DNA of 64,000 nucleotides, from the NCBI GenBank assembly GCA_030602705.1, contig JAUVZF010000011.1, forward strand, positions 1 through 64,000, in the 5' to 3' direction. A program made the position numbers and the translations under genes. This stretch comes from Planctomycetota bacterium. Its GTDB lineage: Bacteria > Planctomycetota > Phycisphaerae > FEN-1346. Below the pieces are notes generated by a model. It had not been told where the DNA came from. It made no database searches and saw only the letters and a program-made list of their open reading frames with translations. This document shows positions 1 to 9,964 of this stretch, piece after piece; position 1 is the first letter of the stretch, and each line of letters opens with the position of its first letter.

Positions 1-193
1 CAGGCGCCGCAGCGGGCGCCTCGGTTGCAGCGGGAGGCGCCGCCGGCGGCGCTTCGGCAGGCGCCGCGGCAGGTGCGGCGGCAGGCGCCGTGGCTTCCTG
101 GGCGCCGGCCGGAGCGACCGCAAGCATCGAGACTGCGAGCAGGGTCGTGAGAACGGAAAGGTTGCGGCGAAGTCGGGCATCCCGCATGAGCAT
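1..193 (-). CDS. N-terminal part of an exported Ala/Pro-rich protein, truncated by window edge
   Basis: Reverse strand reads MLMRDARLRRNLSVLTTLLAVSMLAVAPAGAQEATAPAAAPAAAPAEAPPAAP...; signal peptide; AAGGAGGAG Shine-Dalgarno upstream. Confidence 0.6.
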   Translation of the reverse strand, partial: MLMRDARLRRNLSVLTTLLAVSMLAVAPAGAQEATAPAAAPAAAPAEAPPAAPPAATEAPAAAP

Positions 194-587
194 CTGGCAT
201 CTCCTCCTTCGTGCCAAGGCGAGTACTATTGGTGAGTCCCCCGGGCGCCGGCCCACCCGCGCCCGCGGCAAGACCCTTCCCCCTTGCCCGGCGCGCGGCA
301 CAGGGTCTCGCACCGCCTGGGGTGAATGCAGGGCGCGATTCTATAGACGCCCCCCAAAGGGTGTCAACAAAATTGTAACCCTCCTGCGCTGCGGCCGGAC
401 GGTGGTTTTCCCCCCTTTTGCCGCCGCCTCGTTTTTTTTTGGCAAAGCGCCCGGTCATGCCGGCACGGGAACCGAAAAAGGGCAAACCATCGGCCGGGCG
501 TGTGTCGATATAGCGTGCGCCGGCGCTCGTCTCGAACGGCTGTATGCGGGCGCTGCCGGGGTGCACAGATCGTAAAGGAGAGCACGG

Positions 588-764
588 ATGATCGTTCCGC
601 GGTTGTTCCGAGCCGCGCTTATTGTCCTGGCGCTGGCCGGTCTGGCGTTTATCTACGTGTTCTCAGCCACCTCGGCGCCGGGTCCGTAGCAGAGCGACCC
701 GGAGGTCAAGCGGTTCATGCTGCAGGAGTTCCGCCGCCTCGACCCCTACAAGGCGTCAGGCTGA
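588..764 (+). pseudogene. Small single-TM protein interrupted by one in-frame TAG
   Basis: AAAGGAG RBS then MIVPRLFRAALIVLALAGLAFIYVFSATSAPGP*QSDPEVKRFMLQEFRRLDPYKASG*, same frame on both sides of TAG at 687-689. Confidence 0.4.
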
Positions 765-792
765 ACAACGTGGCTGCGCTGCTCAAGCCGGC

Positions 793-2439
793 CTACGTCT
801 CTACCTGCCGCACCTCTTCCTTGATCCGCTGGATGTGACCGCGGCCGAGGGCCTTGACCTCGCACCCCAGTTCAAAGTACCGGCGGATGGCCTCGTCCGA
901 CAGGATACCGAAGCAATCGACGACGGCCAGGGTCCCGCCGGCCCACGCGACTACATCGTCCGGCGCCAGGTCCAGGTACGGGGCGTGCCGGACGGCCAGG
1001 ACGACGGCCTCGGCGCCTTTGGTGGCGGCCTTCAGGTCTTTCTCGATCCGCAGGTTCACCAGGTCTTCCTGGTTCCGGAAGAAGCGTGCCAGCGAGTGGC
1101 CCGGCGCCGGGTAGGTGTCCTGCTTCTCCAGTTCGTACCAGTGGTCCACGTACGGGTCGTGGACGTGCATCTCGGCGCCCATTTCGGTCAGTTTGCGTAC
1201 GACGAGTTCGGAGCCGGAGTAGCGTGTGTCGCCGACGTCCTCGCGGTAACTGGCGCCCAGGAGGAGGACGCGGGCGCCGGCGATGTATCGGCCCATGTTC
1301 CGCAGGGCGTCGCGCACCAGTTCGGCCGCATGCAGGGCCCGCGTATCGTTGATGTCGATGGCGGTGGGGGTGATCTTGAACACGCGGTCCTGGTCCTCGA
1401 ATCCCAGGACGTGCTTGTATGCCCAGTACCCCAGGCCGCCGTCCTTCGGCAGGCAGTACCCGCCGATGCCCGGGCCGGGAAAGATGATGTTCGAGTGGGT
1501 CGGGCGCACCTTGATCGCCTTGTACACCTTGATGAGGTCCACGCCGTTGCGTTCGGCGAAGAGGCTCCACTCATGGAGGAACGCGAGGATCGTGGCGCGG
1601 TATGAGTTCTCGACGATCTTGGTGGTTTCCGACTCGATGGGCCGGTCCATGACGGTCAGCGGGAACTCGTCGGTGTTGAGGACTTCGCCCAGGAACGTGA
1701 CGACCCTCTGGCGGGCCTCGGGGGTGCACCCCGAGCAGACGCGCCAGAAGTCGCGGATGCTCTTGACGTAGTCGCGGCCGGGCATCACGCGCTCGAAGGA
1801 GTGGGCCAGGACGGGTTCCGATTCGATACCCCGCGCCCGGAAGGCCTTGCGCATGATCGGCATCGCGACGAACTCGGTCGTCCCCGGCGCGACGGTCGTC
1901 TCAATCAGGACCAGGCAGTGCGGGGAGACCTTCTCGCCGATGACCCGCATGGTGGCCTCCAGCGCCGCCATGTCGGTCTCGCCGGAGCGCATGTTCCCCA
2001 GGTCGTGCTTGGTGTAATCGCACTGAACGTCCACGACGACGCAGTCTGCCAGACCCAGACAATCGTTGTTGAACGTGGCCGTGAGGGTCTTTTTTTCGAG
2101 GACGCAGCGGGCGATCATCGACGCGACCTCCGGGTCCTCGGCCTTGACGGGCGACTCGCCGCGGTTCAGCACCGGGATCTTCCAGTAACTGCGCACGCTT
2201 GGCCGCTGGCATCCGATGACGAACTTCGAAGGGCGCCCCGTCTTCTCATCCACGGTGTCGGCGATGATGGCCGCCATGACGGCGCCGACGAAACCGACGC
2301 CCATGACGACGACGATCTCCTTGTCTTCGGCCCGGGCGGCCTCGACGAGCCGTTCGAGACGCTCCATCTCGGGAGCGTACTCGTCCGGACCCGGAATGGC
2401 GAACGTCTCTCCATCGGGACTGACGGCATGGTCCGGCAT
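793..2439 (-). CDS. Nucleotide-sugar dehydrogenase (UDP-glucose/GDP-mannose dehydrogenase family)
   Basis: Rossmann-like VVMGVGFVGAVMA; GPGIGGYCLPKD catalytic motif; C-terminal LLLGASYREDVGDTRYS. Confidence 0.85.
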   Translation of the reverse strand: MPDHAVSPDGETFAIPGPDEYAPEMERLERLVEAARAEDKEIVVVMGVGFVGAVMAAIIADTVDEKTGRPSKFVIGCQRPSVRSYWKIPVLNRGESPVKAEDPEVASMIARCVLEKKTLTATFNNDCLGLADCVVVDVQCDYTKHDLGNMRSGETDMAALEATMRVIGEKVSPHCLVLIETTVAPGTTEFVAMPIMRKAFRARGIESEPVLAHSFERVMPGRDYVKSIRDFWRVCSGCTPEARQRVVTFLGEVLNTDEFPLTVMDRPIESETTKIVENSYRATILAFLHEWSLFAERNGVDLIKVYKAIKVRPTHSNIIFPGPGIGGYCLPKDGGLGYWAYKHVLGFEDQDRVFKITPTAIDINDTRALHAAELVRDALRNMGRYIAGARVLLLGASYREDVGDTRYSGSELVVRKLTEMGAEMHVHDPYVDHWYELEKQDTYPAPGHSLARFFRNQEDLVNLRIEKDLKAATKGAEAVVLAVRHAPYLDLAPDDVVAWAGGTLAVVDCFGILSDEAIRRYFELGCEVKALGRGHIQRIKEEVRQVET

Positions 2440-2567
2440 GGTCTGCCTCCTGGGATCGAAACTTTCCGGTCTCGCGGCACCCTCTGCGCCTCGTGCATTC
2501 TATCGGCCGCCGGCCACGCCCGCCATGAGTCAGGTTGCCAACGTTTGCCGCCCATTTCGACCGTGCC

Positions 2568-2595
2568 TTGACTTCCGTTTGCGTGGTTTTATGAT
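2568..2595 (+). promoter_or_regulatory. sigma70-like promoter upstream of HzsA-like gene
   Basis: TTGACT-N16-TATGAT, about 30 bp before ATG at 2626. Confidence 0.5.
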
Positions 2596-2625
2596 TGGCT
2601 TAGTGGGAAACGAGGGGAGTTCATC

Positions 2626-5091
2626 GTGCGCACACGACTGGCCGTTGCCGCTGTGACCGTCCTGGCGCTTGCGACCGGCGCCGCCGTCGGCGCCGAAAGA
2701 CAGGCGGCCCTTCTGGAAGAAGCCCTCGCCGGACCCATGGCAGGCGTACAGGACATCATCTTTGCCGCACGCCAACCCGGCAAGGACGGGCACTGGTACG
2801 CCAACTTCGGATACTACGCCGAAAGCGAGAAACTCCCCACCTACGGCGACGGGGGAAAACTCTATCGGCTCAACCTGAAGACGGGCAACCTGACCTGCCT
2901 CCTCGATGACCCCAGCGGCGCCGTCCGCGACCCGCAGGTCCACTACGATGGGAAGAAGATCCTCTTCTCGTACCGAAAAGGCGGCAGCCCGTACTACCAC
3001 CTCTACGAGGTGGGCGCCGATGGCTCGGGTCTGACGCAACTGACCGACGGCCCGTACGACGACATCGAGCCGACGTACCTGCCGGACGGCCGTCTCCTGT
3101 TCGTCTCCGGCCGGTGCAACCGCTGGGTCAACTGCTGGCTGACGAAGGTGGGCGTCCTCTATCGCTGCGACCCCGACGGTAAGAACATCCGCATGGTCTC
3201 CTCGAACAACGAGCACGACAACACCCCCTGGCCGCTGCCCGACGGCACCATCCTTTACACGCGGTGGGAATACGTGGACCGCAGCCAGGTCCATTACCAT
3301 CACCTGTGGATCGTCAACCCGGACGGCACCGGCCAGATGGCCTATTACGGCAACATGCACGGCGGCATCGTGATGATCGACTCGAAGCCGATTCCAGGGA
3401 CAGGGATGGTCGTCTCGATCTTCTCGCCCGGCCACGGCCGCCGCGAGCACGACGGCCCGGTGACGATCCTCGATCCTCGCGGCGGCCCGGACGCCCGTCC
3501 CCTGGCCCGGACGATCGGCCGGGGCTCGAACTTCCGCGACCCGTATCCGTTCTCGGAGGACTGTTTCCTCGTGGCGCGCGGGCACGAACTTCTCCTGATG
3601 AACGGTCGCGGCGCCACGACAACGCTCTTCACGCTGCCGGAGGCCGATCGCAAGGCGGGCCTCCAGTTGCACGAACCGCGTCCGCTTCGCGCGCGGCCGC
3701 GCGAGCCCGTCATCCCGCCGCGCATCGAGCCGAAAGAGCAGACCGGCCGCCTGATGCTCGTCGACGTAGGCCACGGCCGCAACATGGCCGGCGTCAAGCC
3801 CGGCGAGATCAGGCAACTGCTGATCCTCGAAACGCTGCCTAAGCCGATCAACTTCACGGGCGGCATGGAGCCCTTGAGTTACGGCGGCACGTTCACGCTG
3901 GAGCGAGTCCTGGGCACGGTGCCGGTCGAGCCGGACGGGTCGGCGTACTTTGAGGCGCCGGCGCTTCGGAGCCTGATCTTCGTGGCCCTCGACTCGGGCA
4001 ACCTGGCCGTCAAGCGGATGCAGTCGTTTGTCACCGTCCAACCGGGCGAGACGACCGGCTGTGTCGGCTGCCACGAGAACCGGACCGACCGGCCGGTGCA
4101 ACTCGCGCGCCGTGCGGCGTTTCGCCGGACGCCGAGCAAAATCCGGCCCGTCACCGGCGTGCCCGACGTGCTCGACTTCCCGCGCGACATCCAGCCGATC
4201 CTCGACCGGCACTGCGTGAAGTGCCACGGCTACGAGAAGACCAAGGCGGGCGGGCCGCGCTCGGGCGGCGTCATCCTGACCGGCGACCGCGGGCCGATGT
4301 TCTCGCACAGTTACTTCACCCTCTCGGCCCGGCGGCAGATGGCCGACGGACGCAACCTCCCCAAGAGCAACTACCCGCCGCGCGAATTCGGCAGCGCCGC
4401 CGCGCCACTGATGAAGAAGGTCCTCACGGGCCACAACGACGCCAAACTCTCGGACCGGGAAAAGACGGTCGTGCGACTCTGGATCGACACCGGTGCGCCG
4501 TACCCCGGCACGTACGCGGCGCTGGGAACCGGCATGATCGGCGGCTACGCGCGGAACCACCTCGACCGGTCCGATACGAAATGGCCGAGCATGCAGGCCC
4601 TGGCCGAGGTCGAGAAGCGCCGCTGCGGCTCCTGCCACACCAAGCGCCTCAGACTGCCCGCCTCGCCGTCCGACAACATGGGGATGCCGCCGTGGGCCAT
4701 CCGATACGGCGACCCGCGGCTGCGGTTCAGCCGGCACATCCTCTACAACCTGACGCGGCCGGAGAAGTCGCTGCTGCTGCTCGCGCCGCTGGCGAAGGGG
4801 GGCGGAGGCTTCGGCATCTGCAAGAAGGGGAAGGAGACCGCACGCGTTTTCGCCGACACGAGCGACGCCGACTATCAGAAACTTCTGGCCGCCGTCCGAG
4901 ACACCGCCAAGCGCCTGGGCGAGATCAAGCGGTTCGACATGGCGGGGTTTCAGCCCCGGCCGGCCTATCTGCGCGAGATGAAACGCTACGGCCTGCTCCC
5001 GAAAGACCAGGCCGACTGCGTGCCGGTCGATTACTATGCCCTCGAACAGGAATACTGGCGCTCGTTCTGGCATCAGCCGCCGACGCCGTAG
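2626..5091 (+). CDS. HzsA-related protein: signal peptide, PD40/WD40-like propeller, three CxxCH haem motifs
   Basis: MRTRLAVAAVTVLALATGAAVGA signal; YDDIEPTYLPDGRLLFVSGRC propeller repeats; CVGCH, CVKCH, CGSCH. Confidence 0.8.
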   Translation: MRTRLAVAAVTVLALATGAAVGAERQAALLEEALAGPMAGVQDIIFAARQPGKDGHWYANFGYYAESEKLPTYGDGGKLYRLNLKTGNLTCLLDDPSGAVRDPQVHYDGKKILFSYRKGGSPYYHLYEVGADGSGLTQLTDGPYDDIEPTYLPDGRLLFVSGRCNRWVNCWLTKVGVLYRCDPDGKNIRMVSSNNEHDNTPWPLPDGTILYTRWEYVDRSQVHYHHLWIVNPDGTGQMAYYGNMHGGIVMIDSKPIPGTGMVVSIFSPGHGRREHDGPVTILDPRGGPDARPLARTIGRGSNFRDPYPFSEDCFLVARGHELLLMNGRGATTTLFTLPEADRKAGLQLHEPRPLRARPREPVIPPRIEPKEQTGRLMLVDVGHGRNMAGVKPGEIRQLLILETLPKPINFTGGMEPLSYGGTFTLERVLGTVPVEPDGSAYFEAPALRSLIFVALDSGNLAVKRMQSFVTVQPGETTGCVGCHENRTDRPVQLARRAAFRRTPSKIRPVTGVPDVLDFPRDIQPILDRHCVKCHGYEKTKAGGPRSGGVILTGDRGPMFSHSYFTLSARRQMADGRNLPKSNYPPREFGSAAAPLMKKVLTGHNDAKLSDREKTVVRLWIDTGAPYPGTYAALGTGMIGGYARNHLDRSDTKWPSMQALAEVEKRRCGSCHTKRLRLPASPSDNMGMPPWAIRYGDPRLRFSRHILYNLTRPEKSLLLLAPLAKGGGGFGICKKGKETARVFADTSDADYQKLLAAVRDTAKRLGEIKRFDMAGFQPRPAYLREMKRYGLLPKDQADCVPVDYYALEQEYWRSFWHQPPTP

Positions 5092-5121
5092 GCGCGTTTA
5101 AGCAGTCCACGATGAATCTGG

Positions 5122-5233
5122 CGCGGCGGGTCTCCTGACCCGCCGCGAGAACGGCGTCGCTGAGCACACTTGCCACGCGGTGGGTCGGGAGACCCACTGA
5201 ACGTTGCGCGGTGGGCAGTCTTGCCCACCGCGC
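5122..5233. repeat. Three consecutive GC-rich stem-loops downstream of the HzsA-like gene
   Basis: CGCGGCGGGT/ACCCGCCGCG (5122-5147), GTGGGTC/GACCCAC (5180-5197), GCGCGGTGGGCA/TGCCCACCGCGC (5206-5233). Confidence 0.75.
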
Positions 5234-5465
5234 GGCCTTCAGGCTGTTCCGTCCACGCGGTTGTTGGGCTGCGCTCACCTATTCGTGGGTCCGGTCAGCG
5301 CCATCTCAATGGGCTGGGCCCTGAAGTGACTTCTTAGCCTACTTCATGGGCTGCCCCCAATTCCCACGTTTTATTTGGACAATCCTTTCTGTCTCCCTGG
5401 CTAACGTTGTAAATCAGCGGCGCGTTTACGCGTACGCTGAATTGGTTTGTTGTGCTTTGGGTCTT

Positions 5466-6584
5466 TCACTTCTTCGGGTTATTCTTCTCGTCGAAGTAGC
5501 CTGTCTTATCTTGTGTATTCTTCTTTCCGTCGATAGTGTCGATGGTCATTCTTCCGACAGTGATATAGCCACGCTTCCGAATATCCTCAGAAACTGTGAC
5601 CGACTCATGCGGGCGGTTTCTGCCTTCCTGCCAGAGCCTCGGACCTTTGCAGACAATATCAAGTTCCTTGAGTTCAAGTTCTATCTTCTGAGGAGATACT
5701 TTGACAACCAAGTAATTTACTTTCGGGTTGTACCCAAACAGTCCTCCATGAGCGATCTGCTGCACACCAGCTTTCTCCGTGCAGGTGATAGCGTGTACTT
5801 CGCCACACAGATATAGGTCAACGTGGTGTTCAGCCATGCTCTTCCAGAAAGGGGATTGGTCTCCTTTTTCAAGCATCAGGCCGCTGGAGGATCGTTTCCT
5901 GACCGGCCCAAGAATCGGCGTGTGCCCCATGACTATGAGATGATCGACATCGGGGTGGCCGGCGAAGGTGTCTTCCAGCCATTCCAACTGTTTCCCCGTT
6001 ACTTGTGCTACGATTTTGCCCTGCCGACCCCTTCCCTTCTCAAATACATCAACGGAAACAAACAAAGTGTTCTTGTGCAGGAAGTAGAATGCCGTTCCTT
6101 TCATGTGTTCTGGACCGTTGAGAGGCATCTTCATATAATTGCGAAAGGCCTTCTTGAAGGAAGGTACCAGTTTCGCCCGGTCTGCCGGCCAGGGATTGTC
6201 ACCAAGTTCATGATCCCCGATAGCAGTGTAGAATTTCAGTCCATGAGCATTCATCCTCTTGATCCAGTCCGGGTAGTAAATAGCCGCGTACTTTTCAATC
6301 TTCTCTTCGCTCCACCATCGACCCATCACCAGATCGCCCGCCACCAGGACGAAATCGGGATTCTCGGCCTTCACCGCTTTGAGCACATAATCAAGAGCGT
6401 CCTCCCAGCCGGGCTGAGGATAGGTGGTATCAACGTTCAGGAAATCCGGCATGCTGACAAAAGTCCAGGTTTCAGAGGTCTCTTGGATATCGGGTGTGGA
6501 GGCCGTAACACTCGAGCATGACGTGAGCAGGAAACATGAAGCTGCGATCGAAGAAACAATACAAACTCTGAATGCTCTGATCAT
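5466..6584 (-). CDS. Metallophosphoesterase, lipoprotein-like
   Basis: FLLTSCSS lipobox; DFVLVAGDLVMGRWW, AIGDHELG, VMGHTPI, CGEVHAI metallophosphatase motifs. Confidence 0.75.
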   Translation of the reverse strand: MIRAFRVCIVSSIAASCFLLTSCSSVTASTPDIQETSETWTFVSMPDFLNVDTTYPQPGWEDALDYVLKAVKAENPDFVLVAGDLVMGRWWSEEKIEKYAAIYYPDWIKRMNAHGLKFYTAIGDHELGDNPWPADRAKLVPSFKKAFRNYMKMPLNGPEHMKGTAFYFLHKNTLFVSVDVFEKGRGRQGKIVAQVTGKQLEWLEDTFAGHPDVDHLIVMGHTPILGPVRKRSSSGLMLEKGDQSPFWKSMAEHHVDLYLCGEVHAITCTEKAGVQQIAHGGLFGYNPKVNYLVVKVSPQKIELELKELDIVCKGPRLWQEGRNRPHESVTVSEDIRKRGYITVGRMTIDTIDGKKNTQDKTGYFDEKNNPKK

Positions 6585-6694
6585 TTGCTCTCCTTGATCT
6601 TCTGTATCTGGTTGGTGTCTCGTTTCGCCATGTCAAACGTCGCTTGCCACCGCGTTGCCCGTCGCGTCGTACAGGTAATGCATCCACTCGTCGA

Positions 6695-7843
6695 TCATTC
6701 CACCGTTACCCGTATCCTGTCCCAGCGGTTTGCAGGCCAGTCTATATGCGGTAATACAGAATCAAAAAAATACTTGTAGTAAACCCAGAAGGTTTTTCCG
6801 ACGATCTCATTATCATTTCCCATGCTTATTATAGATGGATAGTCATGCAAGCGATTGTCCTCATGAATGGTCTGCCAATTACTCCAGTTGATGCCATCCC
6901 CGGAAAAGGAAATCACAATCGCCGATTGTTTCCCCGGCCCCCCTTTGGGCCTGACTTTGCCGGTACGGGTCACCATGACGAATCTCTTCAGATAGCTGTT
7001 GTATGCTGCGTCTCCATGCAGGAAGCCCAAAGGCTCTATATTCAGAGGAGTGAACTTACCACCCATGCCCGACTCGTCCCACGCTCCATTGAAGTATTTG
7101 TTCCAAGGGGTCGTTCGCCGGTTTTCTGCGGCCGACAACACATCGGCCACCCTTGCCCTGGCCACCGCGACACCGTTGCTGAAAGTATCCCGACTTTCTC
7201 TCGTATCCGCATAGTAGAGAAAGAAATAGCCGTCTTTGATGACATAATTAGCAAGCCCCATATTCGCAAAAACATGATGGCCCTTCGGGTTCTTGCTATG
7301 CCACTGATTGAACCACGTTTCGTAGGTCAAATCCGGTTCAAGGATATATCCACACCACTTGAATGATTTCCCGCCATCTTTGGAGATCGCCAATCCGAAA
7401 CGGAAATAAACTCCGCCCCGCTTTTCCGGATGGTACTCCAGGTGGACAAAACCCAGAATATGGCCGTTCTCCGGATTCTGATAGACATTGGCAATCCAAC
7501 TGGCGTTTCCCCAGCGGTGATCGCTCGAAAACCCGAGTCTCGTGTCAGTATAAGGCTCTGGTAAGCCTTCGATGTCTCCGCCATTTACAACGACGTTATC
7601 AAAAGGGCTGCTTGGGGGGCCGATCGTGTGAACAAACTTAAAACGGTTCGTGAAAAACCACTTGCACTGACTGTCTTCCTTGTCGGCTATGCCATATATG
7701 CCGGCATCAATTCCCTGGATACCCGCTTTCTTCATCCGTTCGTGAGAAATAACGGTTGCCGGCTCACCAACAGTAAACTCCTGCTTTGATGCCGTACAAC
7801 CGGCAAACAGAACAAGAAGGTATGTGAATGATAGTGTTGACAT
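6695..7843 (-). CDS. Lipoprotein with sialidase/GH43-like beta-propeller features
   Basis: LVLFAGCTASK lipobox; FGLAISKDGGKSFKWCG Asp-box-like motif; start chosen at MSTLSF. Confidence 0.55.
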   Translation of the reverse strand: MSTLSFTYLLVLFAGCTASKQEFTVGEPATVISHERMKKAGIQGIDAGIYGIADKEDSQCKWFFTNRFKFVHTIGPPSSPFDNVVVNGGDIEGLPEPYTDTRLGFSSDHRWGNASWIANVYQNPENGHILGFVHLEYHPEKRGGVYFRFGLAISKDGGKSFKWCGYILEPDLTYETWFNQWHSKNPKGHHVFANMGLANYVIKDGYFFLYYADTRESRDTFSNGVAVARARVADVLSAAENRRTTPWNKYFNGAWDESGMGGKFTPLNIEPLGFLHGDAAYNSYLKRFVMVTRTGKVRPKGGPGKQSAIVISFSGDGINWSNWQTIHEDNRLHDYPSIISMGNDNEIVGKTFWVYYKYFFDSVLPHIDWPANRWDRIRVTVE

Positions 7844-7935
7844 GCATTGTTTCCTTTTGGACCACATCGTGTGGTCGGGACAGGTTATCCTATTGGGGGT
7901 TGATCTCATAATTCGCCGTGACGACAATATCATTA

Positions 7936-9462
7936 CTACTCCCACATTGATTTCATTTCCCAGATGTCCAGTGACTCCAACGTCGCCTCGCCACCTTCCG
8001 AGAAGATGTCGAGACCGAGCGCTTCGGGGGCGGGGAAAGTCCTTGCCGTCTGGGCGCTTCCGTTCACATAAACTTCGACGATGGATCTGTCTAAAAAGAT
8101 GTGCATCGTCACATCTTCCTCTGGTTTTAGATATGATTGCTGTCGACCCTTCTTGAGCGCTTGACCGTCCACGCCGAATGTGCGGGAGGCCGTGTCAAAG
8201 TAGACGCGTGTGAATTCCCTTCCATCCGGAGACACACGCAGCTTGATGCCGAAGCGCTTTGCACTGCCTGGCGCAAATGTTGCCTTCAGTTCAAGAGAGT
8301 CGCTCTTAATGTCCCTGAATAAATCCTTCCTCTTCCGATCAGAGAAACTGTAATGCTTGCCGCGCAGTGCCTGGATCTCCGGTATGGGGTCTTGCCAGAT
8401 CCGGTTCCCGGCAAGCCTGAGCACGCGAGGGATGGCGCTGGCGCCTTGCCAGGAGGGGACGGCCTTTGTAGGTGTCCTGGGGCCGGTGACCCACGCGTGG
8501 AGAATCCTGCGTTTTCCGCCGCCAGGGCCCTTGTCGTCGATCATGTTGGGATTGAAGGCGTAGTAGTTTCCCGCGTCGATGTAGCGGGGCTTGCTTTCAT
8601 CCGGGGTAAAGACCATAGTTTTCTTGTTGTAGGAGCCGATCCAATAGGGATTGCCGAGGCCAACCATCAGGACGTGCTTTCTGTCCAGTTTGATCAGGTA
8701 CGGAAGCTCCCAGAACTTGCCTAACCGGATTGCCGGAGCGATGTTTGTCTGCAACTCCCAATGGATCAGGTCGCTGGACTTCCACAGCCAGGCCGCCCCC
8801 TGGGCGGTTTTGCCCCCGGTCGAGCCGCCAATGAGCTGGCACCATGTATCGCCTTCTTTCCAAAGATACCCGTCCCAATGCACGGGTGAGTTAGCGTTGG
8901 GTCGCTGCCGGTTATCCATGACCATCTTCTTCTGAAAACTCAGGCCGCCGTCCATACTCCGAACCAACATGCCATACGTTTCGCCGTGACCACCCACGTT
9001 ACCGGTATAAAGCCCGCAGAGGTTCCCCTTGTTGTCTACAAACATGTTGCCGGAGTATACCCCGCGCCGGTCGTACTGCGTATCGGGCCAGATGGCCACG
9101 GGCCAGTCCACCCAGTGGACCAGGTCATCGCTAACAACGTGTCCCCAGCAGATATTATCAAAAGGTCTTCTCTTCGTTGGGAAGAAATCGGCATTGTAGA
9201 AAACGTGGTACTTGCCACGGTAGTAGATCGGATGAGGATCATTGAACCAACCGACCGGGCTCGTGAAGTGGTATACGGGGTAGTGCGGGTCGTTGGCCAC
9301 CATCCAGCGACGCAGTTGTCGGGCTGCCTTGGAGTAGTTTGTCGTGTCAGCGCTCTTGACGACAGATCTGTATGCGTCAACAGGTGTCACAACGGTCTCT
9401 TGGGCTGCAGAACTTGATACGGTGGTGATGCCAATCATAAATAGAATCAGATAGCGTTTCAT
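7936..9462 (-). CDS. Glycoside hydrolase family 32 (fructan/levan/sucrose-type), exported
   Basis: HFTSPVGWFNDPHPIYYRGKYHVFYN GH32 nucleophile motif; C-terminal LDRSIVEVYVNG. Confidence 0.85.
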   Translation of the reverse strand: MKRYLILFMIGITTVSSSAAQETVVTPVDAYRSVVKSADTTNYSKAARQLRRWMVANDPHYPVYHFTSPVGWFNDPHPIYYRGKYHVFYNADFFPTKRRPFDNICWGHVVSDDLVHWVDWPVAIWPDTQYDRRGVYSGNMFVDNKGNLCGLYTGNVGGHGETYGMLVRSMDGGLSFQKKMVMDNRQRPNANSPVHWDGYLWKEGDTWCQLIGGSTGGKTAQGAAWLWKSSDLIHWELQTNIAPAIRLGKFWELPYLIKLDRKHVLMVGLGNPYWIGSYNKKTMVFTPDESKPRYIDAGNYYAFNPNMIDDKGPGGGKRRILHAWVTGPRTPTKAVPSWQGASAIPRVLRLAGNRIWQDPIPEIQALRGKHYSFSDRKRKDLFRDIKSDSLELKATFAPGSAKRFGIKLRVSPDGREFTRVYFDTASRTFGVDGQALKKGRQQSYLKPEEDVTMHIFLDRSIVEVYVNGSAQTARTFPAPEALGLDIFSEGGEATLESLDIWEMKSMWE

Positions 9463-9516
9463 AGTCTTCCTATGGCGAACAGTGAGTATACAGACTGCAT
9501 AAGATCCCGTCACACC

Positions 9517-9650
9517 TCACAACGTGTCCGCCGGGCTCTTGACGCCATGCCCGCCACGGTTGAGCACGTGGGTGTAGACCATCGTAGTCTTCAGGTCCTT
9601 GTGGCCAGGCCACTCCTGCACGGTGCGGATGTCGTAGCCGCAGCCGGCGC
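9517..9650 (-). pseudogene. C-terminal relic of an IntI-like tyrosine recombinase
   Basis: [40 protein letters not shown] matches the IntI C-terminus pattern; the expected RHSFATH region is missing upstream. Confidence 0.7.
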
Positions 9651-9964
9651 TCGTCACGGTGTCGTTCAACGGCACGTCGCTCCCCCGGCGTGCCCCGCGT
9701 GGTGTCAGTCGCGGCGCTGCCAATCCGGGTAGGCGGCACGAGCCCGGCAGCATGGTCTTCGCGGTGGCGAAGGGGGCCATCCGCGCGGATGGCCAGCGTG
9801 TATACATTACCCGCAAGTGTCGGCCTCCGCAAGCGCGACATTCCAGGCCCTTCTGCCCCTTCTCCTTGGTCTGCGGCTTGCGACCCTCCGGCCGAAGAGC
9901 GAGAGGCAGCCGGGGTTGCCCGTCGGCACAACCATCAGATACAATACGCCCCGGGAGGTGACCT

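Noticed and set aside
1-130. GGCGCC-rich repeats at the window start as a tandem repeat or CRISPR
   Set aside because: Irregular Ala/Pro-rich codons inside a partial exported protein; no CRISPR-like repeat/spacer regularity anywhere in the window
2530-5073. 847 aa minus-strand ORF
   Set aside because: Antisense to the HzsA-like gene; no recognisable domain
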